Positions 46,768-58,300 of a stretch of DNA of 64,000 nt are shown in pieces (position 1 is the stretch's first letter; each line of letters opens with the position of its first letter). Under the pieces are notes generated by a model that saw nothing but the letters and a program-made list of their open reading frames with translations, searched no databases and was not told the origin of the DNA. The translations under genes were made by a program, and so were the position numbers. The stretch lies in the NCBI RefSeq assembly GCF_963677155.1, contig NZ_OY781884.1, positions 4,026,501-4,090,500 of the forward strand, written 5' to 3'. Source of the stretch: an uncultured Draconibacterium sp. GTDB lineage: Bacteria; Bacteroidota; Bacteroidia; Bacteroidales; Prolixibacteraceae.

Positions 46768-48102
46768 TTATAAAGTGATTGGATTGCCCTGATAAAAATC
46801 AAGTATTTTATAGCTAAATATCAGGTTGAATTTAGATTGTAACAGCTGACTTTCGGCGGAGATCAGGTTGTTTCGCTCGAAAAGGAAATCAACCGAGTTG
46901 ATCAACCCGTTGTTGAATTTTTCCTGCGCCAGTTGGTACGATTCCTCGTAAGATGAATAACTTTCCTGATTGGCTTCAAATTCAATTTGTGCTGAAATTA
47001 CATCAACACAAGCTTGTTCCACCTCTTTGCGTAGTTGGTTTTTTGTATCTATTTCCCTCAATTCTGCATTGCTGTAACCTATTTTCGCCTGTGCAACGCT
47101 TGTTTTAATTTGTCTTTTCTGGAAAATAGGGATAGAAACTGAAACACCGACCGATGGTGTAAACTGATCTCCCAATTGTCCAAGATAGTTTGATGAATTG
47201 TAGCTAGAATATCCGGTTGTTAACCCCGCATCGGCACTGATGGTTGGATAAAAACCGGCACTTGCAATTTTCTCATTCAAAGCAGCACTTTCTTTTTGGT
47301 ACCCGGCACTTTTAATTTGCGGTTTAATGGCCAGTGCCGTAGCGTAAACATCCGATGCTACCGGAGTAAGATTTTTATTGCTTAATTCCTTGAGATTCGG
47401 ACGAAGTACATCAAAGTTTTCATTAACAGGTAGCTCCATTAATTGCATTAGGTTAACCTTTGAAATGGTGAAGTTGCTTTTTGCGTTTGCCAGGCTTAGT
47501 TTCTCGTTTGCTAGTTGCGATTTTACCTGTAGATAATCGGAACGCGAAATAATGCCTGACTCTAAACGCGCTTCCGACAGTTTGAGTTGTTCGATTGTGG
47601 CGTCTAGTTGGTTTTGTGCATTTTTTACATTCTCATCTAAAAATACAACCTGTAAAAAGGCATTTAAAATGCTCAGCGAGATTGACTCTTTAATGGTTTC
47701 CGAATCGTAAATTCCACTTTGCATATCTAGCTCGGCCTGTTTTATCAGGTTGTTCAATCGTTTTGCGTTGTAAATGGTAACGTTTGAATTTAATCCGTAA
47801 CTGGTGTTGTTATTACCCGAAAAATCCGAATCGCCTGTAAGCCGATCTTCTGATTTCGACCAGCTAAAATTCTGGCGGGCCGAAGCACTTAGCGATGGCA
47901 ATTTGTTGGCTTCCGCCTGGTTTTTGTTGAGTTCGTTTGATGCATTGGTTAAAATACTCTGACGTACTGAAACGTTTTGCGTTAATGCATAATCGATACA
48001 ATCGTTTAGGCTCCAGGTTTTAGTTGTAGTACTGTTTTGTGCACGTAGCAAAGCCGGAAGACTTATTGCGATTATGAGGAAAATTGTTTTTATTCTGTTC
48101 AT
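46768..48102 (-). CDS. TolC-family outer-membrane efflux protein
   Basis: The 444-residue protein has a signal peptide (about 1-21) and two outer-membrane efflux repeats with long coiled helices (WSLNDCIDYALTQNVSV, then SVSIPIFQKRQIKTSV). It forms the outer channel of the export system encoded downstream. It is the first gene of the six-gene row on the minus strand. Confidence 0.93.
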   Translation of the reverse strand: MNRIKTIFLIIAISLPALLRAQNSTTTKTWSLNDCIDYALTQNVSVRQSILTNASNELNKNQAEANKLPSLSASARQNFSWSKSEDRLTGDSDFSGNNNTSYGLNSNVTIYNAKRLNNLIKQAELDMQSGIYDSETIKESISLSILNAFLQVVFLDENVKNAQNQLDATIEQLKLSEARLESGIISRSDYLQVKSQLANEKLSLANAKSNFTISKVNLMQLMELPVNENFDVLRPNLKELSNKNLTPVASDVYATALAIKPQIKSAGYQKESAALNEKIASAGFYPTISADAGLTTGYSSYNSSNYLGQLGDQFTPSVGVSVSIPIFQKRQIKTSVAQAKIGYSNAELREIDTKNQLRKEVEQACVDVISAQIEFEANQESYSSYEESYQLAQEKFNNGLINSVDFLFERNNLISAESQLLQSKFNLIFSYKILDFYQGNPITL

Positions 48103-48533
48103 AGCTTATTATTAAAATTTTCGGTATAAAGCTATGGACAGCGAGTTGCTAAAAAGAAAAGAATAGAAGAATCGGGCGATTTTATCGACGGATTGGAAAA
48201 GTTTACGTCAAGTGATTTTTAAGGATTAAACGAATCAGTCTTCTGTTTTGCGTTAATAGATCCGAATTTGTTTAGTTCTTACACATTTATGGCGTGTGAA
48301 AAACGGATGGGGTTGAATTTGTGATCTTTTTTGCCGAAAAACTATTCGCTCCGGCTTTTGAATATTTTGTAATTTCGTGGCCATTAACAAGGCGCAAAAA
48401 TGTACAATGTGAAGATACTTACAATTGGTATTTGGTGGTCAGGGCGGGATAAACTTAAAAAAGCGCATTTCTCGTAGTCCATTTATAACTTTTTTGCGTC
48501 ATTACATTAGAAGAAATATTAAAACGAAAATAG
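48103..48533. other. 431-bp intergenic region between divergent TolC and GH51 genes
   Basis: No coding sequence is visible on either strand. I find no exact TAnnTTTG box close to either start. The region must hold promoters for both genes but they are not recognisable by eye. Confidence 0.5.
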
Positions 48534-50474
48534 ATGAAGTTTAGAGCGATTATTTTTTTGATGGCCATTTGCAGCCAGAGTTTGTTTGCCCAAAAGCATT
48601 TTGAAGTTGATGTGAGTAAAACCAGAGCAGAAGTTCAGCCGGATATGTACGGTGTGTTTTTCGAGGACATAAATTTTGGAGCCGATGGAGGTCTTTATGC
48701 CGAGCTAATAAAAAACCGTTCGTTTGATTTCCATCAGCCTTTTGTAGGGTGGTTACCGTTCGGAAATGTGGAAGTGAAGATTGAAAATCCATGTTTCGAC
48801 CGAAATCCGAATTACGCTCGTTTGAACGAAACAGGTTTGCGGCGTGGTACCGGCCTTGAAAATAATGGTTTCAGAGGAATTGGTTATAAAAAGAACGATT
48901 CGTATCGTTTTTCGTTTTATGCCCGCTCGTTAGATGGAGCTGAAAAGAAGTTCGCAATAGAGCTGGTTAGCTCAGGCGAAGAAGTGATTGGAAAAGGGGA
49001 GTTGCTTGTATCTGGCAATAGCTGGAAAAAATATCAGTGTATTATAAAATCGGATGCTACCGATGCCAAAGGTAAAGTTCGTTTGATTTTGAAAACGGCC
49101 GGAGAAGTTGATCTGGATCATATCTCGATGTTTCCGGTAGAAACATGGAAAAACCGTGAAAATGGTTTGCGAAAAGACCTTGTTGAAGCACTTTATGAAC
49201 TGAATCCTGGAGTATTTCGTTTTCCTGGCGGATGCATTATTGAAGGAAATACACTTGAAACCCGTTACCAATGGAAAAACAGTGTTGGTCCGGTTGAAAA
49301 TCGTCCGTTGAATGAAAACCGCTGGAATTATACGTTTAAATACCGTTTCTTTCCCGATTATTACCAAACCTATGGATTAGGATTCTATGAGTACTTTTTG
49401 TTGAGCGAAGATTTGGGGGCTGAGCCACTTCCTGTAATTAGTTGTGGATTGGCATGTCAGTACGAAAGCGAAGAATGTGTGCATGTTGATGATTTGGAGC
49501 CCTACATTGAAGACGCTGTTGATTTGATAGAATTTGCTAACGGCCCGGTTGACTCGGAATGGGGAAAAGTACGTGCCGAAATGGGGCACCCTGAGCCTTT
49601 TAACCTAAAATACCTGGCTATTGGAAACGAACAATGGGGCGAAGGTTATGTGGAGCGCTTAATTCCGTTTATGGAAGTGCTTCGTAAAAAACACCCGGAA
49701 ATTAAAATCATTGGTACAGCAGGCCCAACGCCTGACGGAGAAAAATTCGATTATCTGTGGCCAAAAATGACAGAGTTAGAAGTTGATTTGGTTGACGAAC
49801 ATTATTACCGTAGCCCGGAATGGTTTTTGGCTAATGCCGAGCGTTACGATAGTTACGATCGCAACGGGCCAAAAGTGTTTGCCGGCGAATTTGCTTCGCA
49901 CCACGAAACGCGCAATAACAACCTTCGCGCTGCAATCTCTGAAGCTGCTTTTATGACTGGTTTGGAACGCAATGCCGATATCGTTCAACTGGCAACTTAC
50001 GCGCCTCTTTTTGCACATTACGATGCATGGCAGTGGAAACCCGATATGATTTGGTTTGATAACCTGCAGGTGGTACGTACACCCAATTATTATGTACAGC
50101 AAATGTATGCGAATAACACCGGAACGAATGTATTAAGTATTACTGCTGATGGGGCAAAAATTACCGGACAAGATAGTTTGTACGCCAGCGCGGTAATCGA
50201 TAAAAAGACCTCTGAAGTGATAGTGAAAGTTATAAATGCTTCTGATAAGGTGCAGGATATTAACATTGATTTAAATGGCCTGAAACACACAATTGAAAAA
50301 GCTGAGGTAAAAATTACCTGTTTACACGGCAACCAGCCCGAAGCAATTAATACACGCGAAGCACCGAATACCTTGGTACCGACTCATTCATCGGTTTGGG
50401 CTAACGAAAGTGGCTTTAAACTGAAAGCAATGGGGAATGCATTTTATGTATGCCGTGTAAAAATTGATAAGTAG
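48534..50474 (+). CDS. Secreted GH51 alpha-L-arabinofuranosidase
   Basis: The 646-residue protein has a signal peptide (1-20, ending FAQ). A possible carbohydrate-binding region lies at about 80-200. The GH51 barrel has Glu366 in AIGNEQWGEGY as acid/base and Glu452 in FAGEFASH as nucleophile. A C-terminal beta domain ends the protein. GH51 enzymes release terminal L-arabinofuranose from arabinan, arabinoxylan or arabinogalactan. It precedes an HTCS and two SusC/SusD pairs, suggesting an arabinan-type locus. A terminator follows. Confidence 0.94.
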   Translation: MKFRAIIFLMAICSQSLFAQKHFEVDVSKTRAEVQPDMYGVFFEDINFGADGGLYAELIKNRSFDFHQPFVGWLPFGNVEVKIENPCFDRNPNYARLNETGLRRGTGLENNGFRGIGYKKNDSYRFSFYARSLDGAEKKFAIELVSSGEEVIGKGELLVSGNSWKKYQCIIKSDATDAKGKVRLILKTAGEVDLDHISMFPVETWKNRENGLRKDLVEALYELNPGVFRFPGGCIIEGNTLETRYQWKNSVGPVENRPLNENRWNYTFKYRFFPDYYQTYGLGFYEYFLLSEDLGAEPLPVISCGLACQYESEECVHVDDLEPYIEDAVDLIEFANGPVDSEWGKVRAEMGHPEPFNLKYLAIGNEQWGEGYVERLIPFMEVLRKKHPEIKIIGTAGPTPDGEKFDYLWPKMTELEVDLVDEHYYRSPEWFLANAERYDSYDRNGPKVFAGEFASHHETRNNNLRAAISEAAFMTGLERNADIVQLATYAPLFAHYDAWQWKPDMIWFDNLQVVRTPNYYVQQMYANNTGTNVLSITADGAKITGQDSLYASAVIDKKTSEVIVKVINASDKVQDINIDLNGLKHTIEKAEVKITCLHGNQPEAINTREAPNTLVPTHSSVWANESGFKLKAMGNAFYVCRVKIDK

Positions 50475-50537
50475 AAAAAACGATTCGAAGAATTATAAGG
50501 AAAGCATTAAGATTAGAAATGTTTATAGTGATACTGA

Positions 50538-50564
50538 AAAAGCTGACTCTCAGGGTCTGCTTTT
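50538..50564 (+). terminator. Terminator after the GH51 gene
   Basis: AAAAGCTGAC (50538-50547) pairs with GTCTGCTTTT (50555-50564) with one mismatch. It is followed by CTTTTTG. It separates GH51 from the HTCS gene. Confidence 0.8.
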
Positions 50565-50617
50565 CTTTTTGTATAAGTTTTTAACACATTTGTGATAGTG
50601 AGAGCAGTTACTGCTAT

Positions 50618-50625
50618 TACTTTTG
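50618..50625 (+). promoter_or_regulatory. -7 box of the HTCS gene
   Basis: TACTTTTG is an exact TAnnTTTG match, 27 bases before the chosen ATG at 50652. It rules against the longer start at 50592, which would lie upstream of it. TTTG at 50589-50592 could be the -33 element, though the spacing (25) is long. Confidence 0.55.
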
Positions 50626-50651
50626 TAGATTCGAGGTTCATGTTAATTTAT

Positions 50652-53600
50652 ATGAAAAACCGGTTTAAAATAATTCTGACTTCTGTACTTCTGTTTCTTT
50701 CTTTTTTTGTCTATGCAAATGCAGGAAGGCTGAGTTTTATGCATTACACCAACGAAGATGGCTTGCCTTCGTCGTACGTTAAAAGTATTTGTCAGGATCA
50801 GTTTGGTTTTATTTGGGCAGCAAGCCGCAGTTCGGTTTGTCGTTTCGACGGGAAGTATTTTAAAACCTTTCAGGCAGTTGATGGGCAAGGAAATTCTTTT
50901 GATATTTGGAGTAAATGGAATTATTTTACAACCGACTCAATATTGCTGGTACAAAGCACCAACAATATTTTTTATGAATTTAACTTAAAAAGAGAAGTTT
51001 TTGAACCGTACGAACCTATAAATAATTTGGGAGGTGTTACAGCGATCCGTGAATCAAGGGATGGTTTTTGGATATTCAGGTCGGATTCAATTTCCTTTTT
51101 TGATGCAAAAAAACAGCAGGAAATAAGTTTTAAAGAAAAAGTTGATTTTGCAGACCTTCCAAAGGAAGAACGAATAATTAGCGTACGAGAAAAAGATGAT
51201 CGGTTAATGGCCATAACCGATAATGGCAGGTTACTGATTTTTGATCTGCAACGCGAGCAACAAAGGTATTTTCAACTACCTGAAGATATTTATATTCCGA
51301 CGCTCTCGAACTTTTATATCGACAACAATAATTACGTGTGGATTGGAAATTATGCCAGTGGTTTATATCAGATTAACCTTACCAATGGCCAGTCACGCAA
51401 ATTTTCTGTAGAAAATAAGGGAAACAGGCATTTGTTACATAATTTGGTTCATACTATAAAAGAGGATTTGCAAGGGCGGGTTTGGATTGGAACAGAGGAT
51501 GGTTTGTGTGTTTGGTCGCCTTATACAGAGTCGTTTGAGTATTATCAGCACGATATTCGAAATCCACAGGGTATTAACACAAATCCTATTTATGATATTT
51601 TTTGCGACCGGGATGGAAACATGTGGCTGGCAACCTATTTCGGGGGCATAAATTTTTGGAACAATACGCCCGAGTTTTTTCGTGTATGGCAAGCCGGTAC
51701 CGGAGAACAACACCTTTCGGGGAGTGCGGTAAGTTGTATTACCGAAGATGAAAACGGCACCATTTGGGTTGGAATGGAAGACAAGGGAGTCAACCAGATT
51801 GATCTGGAAAAAGATGAGATAATAAGAGCGGTTAATGAAGGTAATGGATTGTCGTTTAATAATGTACACGATTTACTATTTGAAACGCCCGATCGTTTAT
51901 GGATTGCAACCTATACCGGAGGCATTAATATATTGAATCTTGAGAATAACCGGTTTGAATACATTAATACAGCTAATCATCCTGAAATTCCATCAAACGT
52001 TATTTATAGCTTGTTACATGTTGGTGATAGTATTTTTGTTTCAGCATCGGCGGGAGTGGCTGTATACAACACAAACACAAAAGAATTTTCTCGTTACCAG
52101 CCTAAAGTTTTAAATGGAGTTCAGGTGGAGTTTATGTTTGACAGCGAAGATCGTATCTGGTTTTCATCGTCTGAGGGCACTTACTATCTGGATAAAAAGG
52201 AAGGTGCTTTTGAGAAGCTGAATAAGTTTAGTTTCCTAAAAAATATAAATTTCGTAAAAACCGATTCTAAAAACCGGATATGGATTGGCGATTGCCTGTA
52301 TGGTTTGTATGGTTACGATTTGAAAAACGATTCGGTATACCATTATAGCGAGGAGAATGGTTTTCCGTTTTCCTGGATTTTTAGTTTGGAGGAAGGGCAC
52401 GATGGTTATTTGTGGGCAAGTGGAGATAAAGGTCTCGTAAAATTCAAACCCGAAACTGGTGAGTTGGTTTGGTATAACCGCGAATCGGGATTGCCATTCG
52501 AGCAGTTTAACTACCGGGCATCGTACAAAAGTAAAAGTGGCGAGATTTATTTTGGGGCAAACAGGGGAATGATTTCCTTTAATGAAAAAGACAAGCAGGA
52601 TGTGAAAAAGGAGCTTGATGTGGTATTTCGGGGCATGCAATTGTTTAATCAGCCGCTGTTGCCTGGAGAAGATCAGGCGCTGGAAGAATCACTTAATCTG
52701 CATCCTGAAATTCATTTAAAGTATAAACAAAACGTTTTTACCATTGAATATGCTGGCTTGCATTTTCGGAATAAAGGAAACTGTGAATATGCCTACTACC
52801 TCGAAAATTTTGAAACGTCGTGGAACTATGTTGGGAATCGCGATTTTGCAACATACACAAACCTGGGGCCGGGCGAGTACTTTTTTCATGTAAAAGCCTC
52901 ACCCGATAACACGGCATGGGGGAGCAAGGTAAATACGTTAAAAATAATTATCGAGCCTCCTTTTTGGCTGTCAGGATGGGGGTTTTTTATGTATTTTCTA
53001 CTTCTGATCTTGGTGTTGGTCGGTTTTTATTTGGTAGCAACCCGCATTCAAAAATCGAAAGCGTTGGCCGAGATGGAAAGAAGGGAGCGGGAATATGATA
53101 CTGAGCTAAATAACTTTAAACTTGAGTTTTTTACTAACGTTTCGCACGAGCTTCGTACCCCTTTAACCTTAATAGTTGGTCCGCTAACACGAATACTCGA
53201 AGATGATAAACTTACGCCGGCTCTGAAAAAGAAGATGAAAGGCGTAATGAATAATGCCCATCGATTGCTTGTGCTTATTAATCAGCTTCTTGAGTTTAGA
53301 AAGATTGAAAACGGAAAGGAAAAGTTAAGAGTAAGCCACCAAAATATTATAAACCTTTTAAAAGACATAGAAGAAGCTTTTATTGAATCGGCCGAATCGA
53401 AATCGATTGCATTCACATTTGAGACCGTTAACCTGAATTCAAATATTTGGGTAGATTGTCCGAAATTGGAGAATGTCCTTATTAATTTGATGTCTAATGC
53501 CTTAAAGTTTACAAATGAAGGAGGTGAAGTGAAGGTGAAAGTGGAGTTGAAGGTAAAAGAATTTACGTACAGAACATTGAAAATTACGGTAGCCGATAAC

Positions 53601-54674
53601 GGAATCGGAATTGACTCTTCGATGTTGAGAAAGATTTTTGATCGTTTTTACCATGTCGATGGAGCAAACGAAACACAGGTTGCCGGATCCGGAATTGGGC
53701 TGGCATTCGTTCATAGTTTGGTAAAATTGCACAAAGGAACAATAGGGGTAGAGAGTACAGTTGGTAAAGGAGCTGTTTTTACAGTTCAATTTCCTGTGTC
53801 GCGAAAAGCTTATAACGACGATGAAATTTTGATCGGAGCAGATCAGTATATTCCGCATGTAACACTGGCTGACGATATGAAGCCGACTCCGGTGTTACGT
53901 GATGAGGTGGAACGGCTTAGCTCGAATCCTACAATTTTGGTAATCGATGATAATCGTGAGTTGCTGGAATTTATATCTGAAACACTGGCCAATGACTATA
54001 AGGTGGTAACCGCGATTGATGGTACGCAGGGAATGGAGAAGGTTGAAGAATCGCTGCCTGATCTGATAATCAGTGATGTAATGATGCCGGGTATTGATGG
54101 TTTTGAGTTAACCCGTAAACTGAAGTCGGATATTCGGACATCGCACATCCCTATAGTTCTGTTAACAGCAAAGAGTGGTGAAGAGAATGAATATGAGGGG
54201 TTGCAAACTGGTGCTGATTATTATATTGAAAAGCCATTTTTGCCGCATATTCTTATTCAGCTGATCGATAACGTGCTGAACACTCGGAAAAGTTTAATCG
54301 AACGGTTTAAATCGGATGCCCAAATGTTGCCTACAGATGTGGCTTTTTCCGAGTCGGATAAAGACCTGATTGATAAGATCAGTAACCTGATAAAGCAGAA
54401 TATCGATCGTCCAAATCTTGATGTGTCATTTCTTGTTAACGAAATTGGAATAAGCCGTTCGTTGTTGCATGTTAAGCTGAAGAAGTTAACTGATTGTTCG
54501 GCAACCGAGTTTATCCGCTCTATACGTTTGCGCGAAGCCGTAAAACTAATTGCCGACGGGAAGTGTAATATTTCCGAAGCCGCTTACAAAACCGGTTTCT
54601 CAAGCCCTGCCTATTTTAGCCGAAGATTTAAAGAGTACTTTGGTGTTACTCCAAAAGCGTATTTCGATAAGTAG
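50652..54674 (+). CDS. Hybrid two-component system (HTCS) regulator of the SusCD/GH51 locus
   Basis: From the ATG at 50652 the product has 1340 residues. It has a signal peptide (about 1-25), propeller sensor repeats (about 30-660), a Y_Y_Y domain (about 690-770), a membrane helix (about 775-797), then a kinase with His832 in SHELRTPL and DNGIGI. A receiver with Asp1142 in DVMMPGIDG and a C-terminal AraC-type domain follow (SEAAYKTGFSSPAYFSRRFKEYFG). The sensor binds an oligosaccharide in the periplasm and activates the SusC/SusD genes downstream. Placement between GH51 and susC is typical. Confidence 0.95.
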   Translation: MKNRFKIILTSVLLFLSFFVYANAGRLSFMHYTNEDGLPSSYVKSICQDQFGFIWAASRSSVCRFDGKYFKTFQAVDGQGNSFDIWSKWNYFTTDSILLVQSTNNIFYEFNLKREVFEPYEPINNLGGVTAIRESRDGFWIFRSDSISFFDAKKQQEISFKEKVDFADLPKEERIISVREKDDRLMAITDNGRLLIFDLQREQQRYFQLPEDIYIPTLSNFYIDNNNYVWIGNYASGLYQINLTNGQSRKFSVENKGNRHLLHNLVHTIKEDLQGRVWIGTEDGLCVWSPYTESFEYYQHDIRNPQGINTNPIYDIFCDRDGNMWLATYFGGINFWNNTPEFFRVWQAGTGEQHLSGSAVSCITEDENGTIWVGMEDKGVNQIDLEKDEIIRAVNEGNGLSFNNVHDLLFETPDRLWIATYTGGINILNLENNRFEYINTANHPEIPSNVIYSLLHVGDSIFVSASAGVAVYNTNTKEFSRYQPKVLNGVQVEFMFDSEDRIWFSSSEGTYYLDKKEGAFEKLNKFSFLKNINFVKTDSKNRIWIGDCLYGLYGYDLKNDSVYHYSEENGFPFSWIFSLEEGHDGYLWASGDKGLVKFKPETGELVWYNRESGLPFEQFNYRASYKSKSGEIYFGANRGMISFNEKDKQDVKKELDVVFRGMQLFNQPLLPGEDQALEESLNLHPEIHLKYKQNVFTIEYAGLHFRNKGNCEYAYYLENFETSWNYVGNRDFATYTNLGPGEYFFHVKASPDNTAWGSKVNTLKIIIEPPFWLSGWGFFMYFLLLILVLVGFYLVATRIQKSKALAEMERREREYDTELNNFKLEFFTNVSHELRTPLTLIVGPLTRILEDDKLTPALKKKMKGVMNNAHRLLVLINQLLEFRKIENGKEKLRVSHQNIINLLKDIEEAFIESAESKSIAFTFETVNLNSNIWVDCPKLENVLINLMSNALKFTNEGGEVKVKVELKVKEFTYRTLKITVADNGIGIDSSMLRKIFDRFYHVDGANETQVAGSGIGLAFVHSLVKLHKGTIGVESTVGKGAVFTVQFPVSRKAYNDDEILIGADQYIPHVTLADDMKPTPVLRDEVERLSSNPTILVIDDNRELLEFISETLANDYKVVTAIDGTQGMEKVEESLPDLIISDVMMPGIDGFELTRKLKSDIRTSHIPIVLLTAKSGEENEYEGLQTGADYYIEKPFLPHILIQLIDNVLNTRKSLIERFKSDAQMLPTDVAFSESDKDLIDKISNLIKQNIDRPNLDVSFLVNEIGISRSLLHVKLKKLTDCSATEFIRSIRLREAVKLIADGKCNISEAAYKTGFSSPAYFSRRFKEYFGVTPKAYFDK

Positions 54675-55336
54675 AAGACTGCTATGATATGCTGTGTTTA
54701 GATTTCAATTTGCTTTTTTATTCGATATTTAGCTGACGTTAATTGGATGGGGAACGAGTCGTAACTATCCTAAATGTCTTTTTTTACCGTTAAGTGTACT
54801 TGAAAATTATTACTTATTGTAAGTGTGGCTTCTGTAAGTTTCAGTATGTCAGTGTAATTGGCGATGATTGACATTTGTGATAGTTTTCTGGACATCCGTT
54901 ATCCTGATTTTAGCACTTTTCGGATTACTTGCAAATGACTAAATTTTCTAAACGAGAAATAATAGATATTGAAGTGAAAAAGCAGTTTGATGTCAAACCA
55001 AAATTTTAGCTAATTAAAAAGTTAATTCACTTCAGTTTGTTCTGTAATTTATTTTTCTGCTATCCGTTTTTGCCGAGAATTTAATTACAGAACGGGTTAC
55101 AATAAAAACGTACCAACATTATCAGAATTTAAACGATCCGAAACTTTAAAATTATCGGATTTAATAATAAAAAGAACCAAAAGTATTTGCTTATGAAAAA
55201 AACAGGACTGTAGAAAGATGCTAATCCCGAAACCTACGGAAGACATCCTCGAAAAGACAATTTGTTATTCCAAAAAGAATAATGAAGTAGAGGAGAATTA
55301 ATTCTAACGCTAAAACGAATTTAAAAAGTGATGTAA
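54675..55336. other. 662-bp intergenic region upstream of susC
   Basis: No gene is seen. The region is AT-rich and holds an 11-bp perfect inverted repeat (55039-55093, listed separately). It also has a 6-bp one (ATCCGA at 55136, TCGGAT at 55155) and a 12-base palindrome AGAATTAATTCT at 55294-55305. The HTCS binding site is expected here, and the long leader could carry RNA-level control of susC. Confidence 0.5.
55039..55093 (+). repeat. 11-bp perfect inverted repeat in the susC leader
   Basis: GTTCTGTAATT (55039-55049) and AATTACAGAAC (55083-55093) are separated by 33 bases. It may be an operator for a dimeric regulator or a stem in the leader RNA. Confidence 0.45.
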
Positions 55337-58300
55337 ATGAAATCCAAATCTATTGTGAAAATTCGATTACTGTTTACTGTTGTACTCATGACTTTCTTGC
55401 CTTTTGTTGTTGGTGCGCAAGAAAGAGGAGTAACAGGAATGGTTTATGACGAGCAGGGAGAACCAATTCCCGGTGCTACCATTTTAAAAGTAGGGACCAC
55501 TGAAGGTACTACTACGGATATTGATGGAAAGTTTTCGATTAACGTAAGTAAAGGTGATATCTTGCGTTTTTCTTTTATTGGCTTTACTCCAAAGGAGATT
55601 GAAATAAAAGATCAGGAAAAATTGAAAGTTGCAATGAGTGCCGATGTGAAAAATCTGGATGAGGTGATGGTTGTTGCCTATGGAGTTCAGAAGAAAGAAT
55701 CGGTAGTTGGTGCTATTTCTCAGGTTTCCGGAGAAAAGTTGAAGTCGATTAAAATGGGAGGTAGTATTGAAAACACACTCCAGGGAAGTTTGCCCGGTTT
55801 AACGGTAATTATGACCGACCCTACTCCCGGAGAAGAAGCTATTGGCGGCTATTATGCTGCTTCGCCTATTCAAATGGCTATTCGCGGTACAGCATCAATG
55901 GGAAACAACAATCCGTTGGTTATTGTGGATGGTGTTGAGCGAAGTTTTTCAAATATCGATCCGAACGAAATTGCTTCGATATCTATTCTGAAAGATGCAT
56001 CAGCAACCGCAGTTTATGGGGTGAAAGGAGCAAACGGTGTTATCATTGTTAATACAAAAAGAGGTAGAGCAGGAGCTGTTGAGCTTGATTTTAGTGCCAA
56101 CTGGACTATGAAGACAGCAGCAATTTTGCCAGAGTATATGAACTCTTACGAAACAATGATGCTCCGAAACGAAGCCTATAGAAACGACGGCATGTGGGAT
56201 ATGTTAATTCCCGACGACGTACTTGCACATTATAAAAATCAAGATCAACCCTATCTCTATCCGGATTTTGACTGGATGGATTACTTGTTTGAGCCGGGGT
56301 TTGATCAATCGTATAACCTGAATGCCCGAGGTGGTAACAATTTTGTTCAGTATTTTGTCTCCCTTGGCTATTTGGAAGAGGGGGATATTTTCTCAGTAGG
56401 AAATCAGTTCCCATATAATTATGACAAAAAAAATGCCCATTATTGGCACCGACGTTATAACTTCAGAAATAACTTAGACTTTAATATTACAAAAACAACA
56501 AAGCTTTCTATTAACTTAGGAGGAAACATAAAAGTTTGGAATAAACCAGAAGATACGTATACGCAGATGATTTGGTACGAAAGTCCTACCAATATGCCAT
56601 TTTATCCTGACGGTATTCTTGATCAGTATCCTGATGATGTTATTCCTTATAATCAAACCGGTCAGCGACCTTTTATTAACCCTTCAAAAGGAGAGGTTAA
56701 GTTACACTGGCTTGGTGGACGTGGTTTCTTGCGACGAAAAGCAAATGAAATCAACTCTGACATCCGCTTAACACAACAACTTGATTTTATTACACCGGGG
56801 CTATCTTTTTCCGGAATGTATTCATATAATAGTCAGGCTATTTACAGTAAAACCTATTTCCTCGATGGTTATTATGGTTATTATCTCGACCCTGAAACAA
56901 CTACGTGGGGGCGTTATGATGCTTATGGATCGGAGGATTTTGATACACCACAGCCACCATTAACCGTTACTAATAACGACGATTTATGGCAGGTAGGCCG
57001 TGCCCACTATTATGAAGCACAATTGTTGTATAACCGACAGTTTGGCGACCACAATATTAGTGCTGTTGGTGTATTTAGCAGACGTCAGTCGCGTGCAATT
57101 GCCGATTTCCCGCATTACGAAGAAAACTGGGTTGGTCGTGGATCATATAACTATAAAGAGAAATACTTCTTTGAAGGAAGTGTTGCTCATACCGGTTCCG
57201 AGAAATTTGCTCCAGGACTACGTTTCGGAACATTTCCTGCTTTTGCAGGTGGTTGGATGATATCGAAAGAAGATTTCTTTACACCAATCAAGCACATCAT
57301 CAATTCGTTAAAGTTTAAATACTCTTGGGGTAAAGTTGGTAGTGATTCCGGAATTGGGCGCTGGTTATATATTTCTGAGTATTCGGATGTTAATCCAAAT
57401 GATGGCACTGTTGGGTTTGGTTACCCGATGCAATCCTACCCTTTTATTCAGGAAGGTAATATTCCGGTAACGAATGCTACCTGGGAAGAAGCGATAAAAC
57501 AAAATGTTGGTTTCGAGATGGGAATGTTTGATAGTCAGGTAACGCTGAATGTAGATCTATTTAACGAGAAGCGTAAAAATATGCTGCAACAACGCATGTC
57601 TGTACCATCTTATGTGGGGGTAACCGAAATCCGGGACAACCTTGGGGAAACGAAAAGTCACGGAATTGAAATTGACCTCGCAATTAATAAACAGCTAAAT
57701 GAATCGTTTGGCCTTTACCTTGATGCCAATATATCGATGTCGGAAAACCGGGTTGTATTTTACGATGAGCCGGACAAAAATCCATTCAATATTAAGGCCG
57801 AAGGAAAGCCTGTTGATATTGCTCGTCGCCTGGGGACCTATACTCCTGGTTCAGGGTTAGTTGATGCTGGATTTTATCAGAGTTTTGATGAGTTGTTTTT
57901 GTTTCCTACCGCAACCGGAGGCTCGCCAATTGTAGGAGACTTTAAATTTCTTGATTTTAACGGCGATGGTGCAATTAATGCACAGGATTATGTTGTTGCC
58001 AAAGATCCTACTGTGCCAAACGTAACTTATAATGTAAAAATAGGTGCAACGTATAAGAAATGGTATTGCGATGCAACAGTGTATGGTATTGGGGCAGTTC
58101 AAAGCCCTATGCGTCAAGGGGGTATGTTTTATTTGTATCCGTTCTCGGATAATGAAAGTAACGCATATACCGACCATGCCAATCACTGGACCCCGACAAA
58201 TACGAATCCCGAATTTCCGGCTGTGCACTACGCTGCTGCTGACCAGTATAATTACCAAATCAGTAATTTTTCTATGATTGCCGGACAGTATCTTCGTTTA

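Noticed and set aside
50592-50651. HTCS start at 50592
   Set aside because: The -7 box lies inside this stretch, and the ATG at 50652 begins a normal signal peptide.
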